Shown: in pieces, positions 15,750-21,236 of the stretch | How positions within the stretch are numbered: position 1 is the first letter of the stretch | Layout of the letters: each line of letters opens with the position of its first letter | Origin: Clostridia bacterium | GTDB taxonomy: Bacteria > Bacillota_A > Clostridia > Christensenellales > Aristaeellaceae | Length of the DNA stretch: 21,236 nucleotides | Direction: 5' to 3' | Assembly: GCA_017464225.1 (NCBI GenBank) | Contig: JAFUDW010000133.1 | Coordinates: 1 to 21,236, forward strand | Position numbers and translations under genes: made by a program | The notes under the pieces: model-generated | What the model saw: only the letters and a program-made list of their open reading frames with translations | What the model was told of the DNA's origin: nothing | Databases searched by the model: none

Positions 15750-15778
15750 TTTGTTTCTCCATAATCATCTAAGCAGTT

Positions 15779-18700
15779 TCACCTCATGACTTTCTCCATC
15801 AGACTGGTATAGCTATCTACCACATCGTAAACAACGTTCTCACCACTAATGGCTTTGAAGTGCTCCCTGGCGCAGTGAATTTTGGCGTCCTCCACCATAC
15901 GCAGCTGCATGCTGGACATGGAGCCCTTCGTCTCAGCGATAAAGTAGATATGCTTCACAGTGCCCTCATAGAAGGCAATGGCCCAGTCAGGGTTGTAGTG
16001 ACCAACAGGGGTAGAAATGTAGAACCCGTCCGGCAGTTTTACATAAACCGCTACGTTCTGGTTTGTGTCTAGGTCAGTGACAAAGTCCCGCTCGTTGGTG
16101 GAGTCGTAGACCACATGATCGTAAAGACCCTTCTTCACCTTCTTGGCGTTGACATCCAGCTTGCCCTTGATCGTCGGCTCAGTGAAGATGTCCGTGCCGT
16201 AATGATCATCCATTACGTCGTAGGTGATATGCTCGATGATCGCAGTTGCCTTTTCATCGTTGATTAACTGTGCCGCCCGGATGATGAATTCTTCGGGGTT
16301 ATCCTTAAACTGGTCGAAGGTGGCAGGCTGAATACCGGTCAGGATCTGGATGATCGCCTTCCGAGTCAAACCGGTCTCATCCACCAGCTTGCCGACGAGG
16401 TCATACTTCACACCCTTGTTTGCCGTAATCCTCCGCCCAGTATCATAGGTGTCAGACTCTTCCTTCATGAAGGCGTTACCGCTGACCAAGTCTTCCCGAG
16501 ATTTGATCTCGCTCATGCTGCCCGTTTCCACCTTGAAATAAATCTTGGAAACATGCAGCTTGGCGTCCAGCGCGGCGATAGCTTTTCGTACCAGCTCGTC
16601 AGTATCAAAATCTACCACATACACGGACTTGGCATTGATGCGGCTCCAAAGGGCTCTGAATTCCTTGCTGTTCAGCTTCTCTTCATCCACCTGCAGCTCC
16701 ACATTGTTGCTGCGGGCGTTCTCCGGCTTCATGGTCTCGGCAGTATAGACGGAATCGACAATCTCAATGATGGACGCTGCACAGTCGGCAACTTCCTCCG
16801 GCATCTGCACGTTGCCATTAGCCTTGTCCTCATAATATTTATCGGTCAGAACGCCTTTGCGATCGATGTAGCGATTGACCGTCATCTCATAGACAATGCT
16901 GGAAGCCAGGTCTGCATCCACGACTGTTTCATTACCCTGAGAATCCTTGATGACCTTTCCCTTGAACAGGTCTGCAGTGACAGCACGGGGACGATCTGCC
17001 ACAGCCTCCGCCAGTTCTGTCTGCAGCCCTTTGGCAAAGCTGTCATAGCTTTCACTCGCAATGACGGTGAGCACATTAACGTTATGCACATCGTTGCCCA
17101 GCACGTTGGTGTCCATGCGTTCGCCGTCCTGATTGACACACAGGCGCAGGCCACGGCCCACCTCCTGCCGTTTACGGACATCGCTGCTGCTCTGCTTGAG
17201 GGTGCAGATCTGAAATACATTCGGGTTATCCCAGCCCTCGCGCAAGGCAGAGTGGGAGAAGATGAAGCGCACGGGTGACCGCTTAGGATCACGATCCAGC
17301 AGCAGTTCCTTGTTACGCATGATCAGGTCATAGGCATCGATGTCATCCGAGGTCTTTTCCTTTTTGTCGGACAGCTTACTGTTGGTAATGTGCCCCTTCT
17401 TATCGATTGAAAAATATCCGGCATGCGTTTTGGATGCAGGGATGGCATCGAGATAACGGATATAGTCATCATCGCCAAAACCCAACTGCATATTGCCGAT
17501 GATGTCCTGATATTCCTCCTCAAACATATCAGCAAAAATGCCGTTATACGGCTGGCCTGCAGCATCGTAGCACTTGTAGTGATCTACCTCGTCGATGAAA
17601 AACAGACTCAGTACTTTGATACCTTTATGGAACAGCTGCCGTTCTCGTTCGATGTGTGAAAGGATTGTCTCCCGGATCTGTAGGCGGCGCAGCTGCTCCT
17701 CGCTGACCTTGCCGATGACGTCTCCGGCATAGATCTTGATCCCGTTCAGGAATTCAACGGAATCATCCCGGCCGTCGATGGATTTCACAACAAAGCCGAC
17801 CTTGTACTCATCCAGATTGCCGGAGTTGTCGTACAGGTTGAAGCCGATGCCGACGGTTTTGGTCACTTTACGGATACCTGTCGCACCCTTGAAATCAAAC
17901 TGAATAGTAGCGGTCGGTGCGGCCTTGGACAGATTGATACTCTGCAGATACACATAACCTTCCGTTGCTGTGGAACCGCTCTCGGTGATACCTTTCACAG
18001 CAATCTTTTTCACCAGCCGCTTATTATAGGCCTCCATGGCGTCCAGCCGATAGACCATGTTGTAAATGCTATCCGAACGGTGCGTCGCAGAATAACGCAG
18101 GGTGATCAGCGGGCTGAACTGCTTCAGGTTCTCCTTGGTCTGCTTTCCTTCTACAGACTGCGGCTCGTCGATGATCAGGATGGGATTGGTCTTGGCAATG
18201 ATGTCAATGGGCCGACGGCTGCGGAACTCGTCCAACTTCATGTAGATGCGCCGTGCATCCTTACCCTTTGCATTAAAAGCCTGGCTGTTGATGATCATGA
18301 CATTGATGGAACTGTCAGAGGCAAAACGGTCAATCTCTGTCAGCTGTGCAGAGTTGTAGATGAAGAAGCGGATCTTCTTCCCATATTCCTCCGCGAAGTG
18401 TTCCTGCGTCATCTGGAAGGACTTGTACACACCTTCGCGGATTGCAATGCTGGGCACCACGATGATAAATTTCGACCAGCCGTACTGCTTGTTGAGCTCA
18501 TACATGGTCTTAATGTAAGTATAGGTCTTGCCGACACCAGTCTCCATCTCGATGGTCAGGTTGAAATGTCCCTCCAGCTTGAGCGATGGCGCGATCTGAT
18601 TATTGCGTTGAATCTTCTGCAGATGTTCCAGGATCAGCCCATCGGAAAGCTCCGGAACGATTCGGGCATTCGACCACCCTGTAAACTCGTCTTCCTCCCA

Positions 18701-18829
18701 AGTTGAGATCTGGCCCTTGCCTTTGTCCATCATGTAGGAAGGGGTAAGGAAGGGTTGGCCAGCAAAGACATCGACCACTGCTTTTGCGGCATCGGCCTGG
18801 AATTTCTGATGCTTAAATTGCAGCTTCAT
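15779..18829 (-). CDS. res: Type III restriction enzyme, Res subunit
   Basis: A 1016-residue subunit that, with Mod, translocates on DNA after binding unmodified sites and cleaves beside them. Superfamily 2 helicase motifs: Walker A METGVGKTYT at residues 95-104, motif II DEPQ at 221-224, motif III SATH at 247-250, and motif VI QEVGRGLRL. The C-terminal endonuclease is intact: Pro947-Asp948 in HYNPDWAIAF and Glu966-Thr967-Lys968 in IAETKGS form PD-(D/E)XK. The length is typical of the family. ATG 18829 follows GGAGGG at about 9 nt; it begins 19 nt after mod. All motifs are present, so cleavage should be active. Its GC content is higher than that of the flanking 603-aa gene and of the middle of mod. 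Confidence 0.96.
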   Translation of the reverse strand: MKLQFKHQKFQADAAKAVVDVFAGQPFLTPSYMMDKGKGQISTWEEDEFTGWSNARIVPELSDGLILEHLQKIQRNNQIAPSLKLEGHFNLTIEMETGVGKTYTYIKTMYELNKQYGWSKFIIVVPSIAIREGVYKSFQMTQEHFAEEYGKKIRFFIYNSAQLTEIDRFASDSSINVMIINSQAFNAKGKDARRIYMKLDEFRSRRPIDIIAKTNPILIIDEPQSVEGKQTKENLKQFSPLITLRYSATHRSDSIYNMVYRLDAMEAYNKRLVKKIAVKGITESGSTATEGYVYLQSINLSKAAPTATIQFDFKGATGIRKVTKTVGIGFNLYDNSGNLDEYKVGFVVKSIDGRDDSVEFLNGIKIYAGDVIGKVSEEQLRRLQIRETILSHIERERQLFHKGIKVLSLFFIDEVDHYKCYDAAGQPYNGIFADMFEEEYQDIIGNMQLGFGDDDYIRYLDAIPASKTHAGYFSIDKKGHITNSKLSDKKEKTSDDIDAYDLIMRNKELLLDRDPKRSPVRFIFSHSALREGWDNPNVFQICTLKQSSSDVRKRQEVGRGLRLCVNQDGERMDTNVLGNDVHNVNVLTVIASESYDSFAKGLQTELAEAVADRPRAVTADLFKGKVIKDSQGNETVVDADLASSIVYEMTVNRYIDRKGVLTDKYYEDKANGNVQMPEEVADCAASIIEIVDSVYTAETMKPENARSNNVELQVDEEKLNSKEFRALWSRINAKSVYVVDFDTDELVRKAIAALDAKLHVSKIYFKVETGSMSEIKSREDLVSGNAFMKEESDTYDTGRRITANKGVKYDLVGKLVDETGLTRKAIIQILTGIQPATFDQFKDNPEEFIIRAAQLINDEKATAIIEHITYDVMDDHYGTDIFTEPTIKGKLDVNAKKVKKGLYDHVVYDSTNERDFVTDLDTNQNVAVYVKLPDGFYISTPVGHYNPDWAIAFYEGTVKHIYFIAETKGSMSSMQLRMVEDAKIHCAREHFKAISGENVVYDVVDSYTSLMEKVMR

Positions 18830-18848
18830 AAAGCCACACCCTCCTTCC

Positions 18849-20786
18849 TCAGATGACTTTTACCCTCGTATCCGGCGCGAGGAGCTTGAAGATTTCGCCA
18901 ACGTTAATTTTCGCCGGGCTGTCCGCAAAACTGCTGTCGCGGAACACAGCGCGGAGCGGCTGACGCCGGGCGATGGTCTTGATCACGGAATCCGGCACAT
19001 TCTCGTCAAAGCAGGCGATCAGATCGCCATCGTTATAAGTGTGTACGGTGCACCCTTCGATTTGTTCGGATGTATACGGTAAGGACAATGGCAGCCCCCA
19101 TTCCAGCAAGCATCCGAAGAGTAGGTCAAGCGGTGTGCGGTCTTCTTTTATGTTAGAAAGCATACCAAGAAGATTATGTTGAGTTATTTCATCTGCGCTA
19201 TAATAAACATCTTTCATATTAGTTTCATCAATTTTGAATGCGCGGAACCCAAAATCATAGTCTTGAGTGCCAAGTGGTGCTTCTTCTTGCATTTTCTTGC
19301 CCGCAAGTCTAATTCTTTCACGTCCAATATCTGCAATTGTCTTTAATCCGGCTTTTTCCGCTTCACTTCCAGCTTCACATGGTTCAGCAACTTGAACCAT
19401 TATAAAACGCCGATGTCCACCATCCTCCATGTTTTGCATAAACACAGCGTGGGCGGTAGTCGCTGATCCAGAGAAAAAGTCCATAACAATAGAATCTTTC
19501 CGGGTGCCTATCTGTATCATTCTTTTGATAAGATCAGGGGCCTTCGGAAAACTCATGACATTTGTTCCGAAAAGGTCTTTTATTGCTTTTTTACCATAGT
19601 CATTGTTTATTGTGTTTTCCGTCCATAACGATTTGACTAAAGTCGTCGATACTTCTCCGTCTTTAATCAAGTAGTCTTTACGGTATATACGCCATTCATC
19701 ACCGCTTTTTTCAGCAATAATAAGATCGTTCTCTGCTTCAACCTTTTGTCTCATCCATGTCCAACATGTTTTTGTGCCATCAGGAGCATCAGGCCATACT
19801 TCATCAACAAATTCATCACTCTTTTTTGTTGATACTTTTTTGGTAGACGGATTTACATATAATGGGAAGTAGAGATTAGGCCTTGTCTGCGGATTAAAGG
19901 CCTGATTCCTGTTGCGCAATCCGATAGCACGATACTTTCCTTTCTCGTCCTCCTTATTATACTCTTCTACCATCCGACCTTCCTTTTCAACTCCAATGAT
20001 TGTGCTCATCTGATTGTAGTTCATAGCATAAACAAGAACTGATTCATATGTTTTTGCTACGAATACGTCCAGATTTCTGCCACGCGGATTCAGTTGAACA
20101 GCCAATTGTGCAATAAAATTTGAAGAGCCAAATACTTCGTCGCAGATGGTTTTTAAATTAAATACTTCGTTGTCATCGATTGAAATAAAGATTACACCAT
20201 CTTCTGTCAATAGATTACGAGCAAGCATTAACCGAGAATACATCATACTGCACCAATCAGAATGATATCTGGCAGCTGCAGTGCTGTTTTCTCTCGTGAA
20301 ATTAATGGTTCCATCTTCATCAACATAACCAGAGGACTCATCATATTTGTCTGAATCAATAATGAACGTATCTGGATAAATAAAGTCGTGACCAGTGTTA
20401 TAAGGCGGATCAATATAGATCATTTTTACAGCGCCAAGATAGCTCTCTTGAAGCAGCTTCAAAGCTTCGAGATTGTCACCCTCGATGAAAATATTCTGTG
20501 TAGTATCCCAATTGACACTTTGCTCTACACAGGGACGTAGTGTTTTTCTAATAGGTTTGTTTGCTTCTACTGTTGCGGCTTTTTTACCGACCCATGTAAA
20601 CTCAAACGCTTCATCACCATCAATTACAGTAGGAGATAACATTTGTTTTAACATGGGAAAATTAACAATGTATGTTAAATTGCCTTTTTCATCTTTTCCT
20701 TCAGAAACACAATTGGGGAAAAGGGATTTGATCATTATTATATTTCTCTGAGTTAGGTTGAGTGATTCCATTCTCATCTTTTCCAT
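18849..20786 (-). CDS. mod: Type III DNA methyltransferase, Mod subunit
   Basis: A 645-residue DNA methyltransferase that sets the recognition site of the Type III system and methylates one strand, usually adenine N6. Motif IV DPPYNTG at residues 126-132 precedes motif I DFFSGSATTAHA at 436-447, the beta-class order of Mod proteins. Between them (about 230-400) lies the target recognition domain. The N-terminus LNLTQRNIIMIKSLFPNC is characteristic. GGAGG lies 9 nt before ATG 20786; in-frame ATGs at codons 4 and 6 are alternatives. The start is 1 nt after the stop of the DUF4391 gene, indicating coupling. DNA from about 19140 to the start is AT-rich, while codons after about 549 match res. The target sequence cannot be read from here. 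Confidence 0.96.
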   Translation of the reverse strand: MEKMRMESLNLTQRNIIMIKSLFPNCVSEGKDEKGNLTYIVNFPMLKQMLSPTVIDGDEAFEFTWVGKKAATVEANKPIRKTLRPCVEQSVNWDTTQNIFIEGDNLEALKLLQESYLGAVKMIYIDPPYNTGHDFIYPDTFIIDSDKYDESSGYVDEDGTINFTRENSTAAARYHSDWCSMMYSRLMLARNLLTEDGVIFISIDDNEVFNLKTICDEVFGSSNFIAQLAVQLNPRGRNLDVFVAKTYESVLVYAMNYNQMSTIIGVEKEGRMVEEYNKEDEKGKYRAIGLRNRNQAFNPQTRPNLYFPLYVNPSTKKVSTKKSDEFVDEVWPDAPDGTKTCWTWMRQKVEAENDLIIAEKSGDEWRIYRKDYLIKDGEVSTTLVKSLWTENTINNDYGKKAIKDLFGTNVMSFPKAPDLIKRMIQIGTRKDSIVMDFFSGSATTAHAVFMQNMEDGGHRRFIMVQVAEPCEAGSEAEKAGLKTIADIGRERIRLAGKKMQEEAPLGTQDYDFGFRAFKIDETNMKDVYYSADEITQHNLLGMLSNIKEDRTPLDLLFGCLLEWGLPLSLPYTSEQIEGCTVHTYNDGDLIACFDENVPDSVIKTIARRQPLRAVFRDSSFADSPAKINVGEIFKLLAPDTRVKVI

Positions 20787-20787
20787 T

Positions 20788-21236
20788 TCAGAATTCCTCC
20801 AATTCTTTCTTTAGGGCTTTGAGCTCTGCGCTAAGTTTCATCTGAATATTCAGTTGCTTCTCTTTTCTCATTTTGTTCTGAAGCGAAGCAATCTGCTTTT
20901 CCAGTTGAGCCTTCTTCTCGCTACGGTCAACAGATTCTTTCAGCGTTTCTGACTGTCCGCCTTCCAGTGTGTCTCCTGCAATCTGCCGGACAAAGTTCTC
21001 GTAGACCGCATCGATAGTGAGGCCTTCCATGCGCAAGGGCAAATTCTGCGGCGGCATCCACTCCGTATGGTAATATCGGTTAACTTTGAAAGCAACGTTC
21101 CCGGAACCGCTGGTTTCCTTATAGCCGATCCATGCCTGCACCTTGCCTTCGTATTCTAGCAGGAACAGAATATGATATGGGATTTCCCGGTCAATCTGCC
21201 GAAGGACAGCCTCATCCAATGATCCCCCGTTCAGAC
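20788..21236 (-). CDS. DUF4391 domain-containing protein (5' end outside window)
   Basis: At least 148 codons, open to the right edge; upstream of TTG 21219 the frame still reads LNGGS, so the true start lies outside. DUF4391 signatures are visible: IDREIPYHILFLLEYEGK, IGYKETSG, RYYHTEW, LTIDAVYENFVRQIAG. A Lys/Glu-rich coiled coil fills the last ~55 residues (QLEKQIASLQNKMRKEK, ELKALKKELEEF). DUF4391 genes often sit directly before mod in Type III RM loci, commonly after a helicase gene, so a helicase may lie just beyond the edge. The function is unknown; a bridging or regulatory role is guessed from the coiled coil. The stop is 1 nt before the mod start. Confidence 0.88.
   Translation of the reverse strand, partial: LNGGSLDEAVLRQIDREIPYHILFLLEYEGKVQAWIGYKETSGSGNVAFKVNRYYHTEWMPPQNLPLRMEGLTIDAVYENFVRQIAGDTLEGGQSETLKESVDRSEKKAQLEKQIASLQNKMRKEKQLNIQMKLSAELKALKKELEEF

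Noticed and set aside
1..21236. CRISPR array, rRNA, tRNA, integrase or IS transposase
   Set aside because: No regularly spaced direct repeats, no rRNA or tRNA consensus, and no transposase or integrase motif in any frame read.

Overview
The window looks like a chromosomal segment of a high-GC gut-type Clostridia (Firmicutes). The grounds are AGGAGG-type ribosome binding sites, consensus sigma-70/SigA promoters with 17-nt spacers, a DUF3793 gene, CxxC/Fn3 repeat surface proteins, GLUG-like surface proteins, and a short intergenic repeat of a kind I recall from gut Firmicutes. A Christensenellales or Oscillospirales relative would fit, but the sequence alone does not settle it.

Left part (1-9032, mostly + strand), ordinary chromosome. 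The end of an M18 aminopeptidase is followed at 15 nt by a pepC (bleomycin-hydrolase family) aminopeptidase. Next comes a secreted 859-aa protein with a complete transglutaminase-like Cys-His-Asp triad, CxxC repeats and Fn3-like modules; it has a clear promoter and a terminator. A short Cys-rich zinc-ribbon gene on the - strand fires head-to-head against a three-gene + operon: a large GT-C-like polytopic membrane protein, a 77-aa unknown protein, and a GtrA-family membrane protein. That operon probably serves cell-envelope glycosylation. A monocistronic class II fructose-bisphosphate aldolase with promoter and terminator ends this part.

Middle (9033-13868). A 118-bp MITE-like element with 20-bp terminal inverted repeats and a three-way-junction core lies between the convergent terminators. 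Then a - strand block reads 4Fe-4S membrane protein, promoter with two DtxR-like palindromes, DUF3793 protein, flavodoxin, and a secreted protein that joins a ZinT-like domain to a beta-helix-like repeat region. The DUF3793/flavodoxin/ZinT genes sit in one transcription unit behind a TTGACA-17-TATCAT promoter with a GTTAG-N6-CTAAC palindrome on the start site and a second just before the first ribosome binding site. I infer a metal-starvation (iron or zinc) operon controlled by a DtxR-family repressor.

Right part (13869-21236, - strand), a defence island. The transcription order is DUF4391 protein (cut by the window edge), mod, res, then a 603-aa protein with a DUF4365-like nuclease N-terminus, closed by a strong hairpin terminator. 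This is a Type III restriction-modification operon with accessory genes. Its base composition is patchy: the 603-aa gene and most of mod are clearly AT-richer than res, the mod 3' end and the DUF4391 gene. That is the pattern expected from exchange of specificity and accessory cassettes. The candidate for something less described is this composite: a Type III RM system carrying a DUF4365-type partner.
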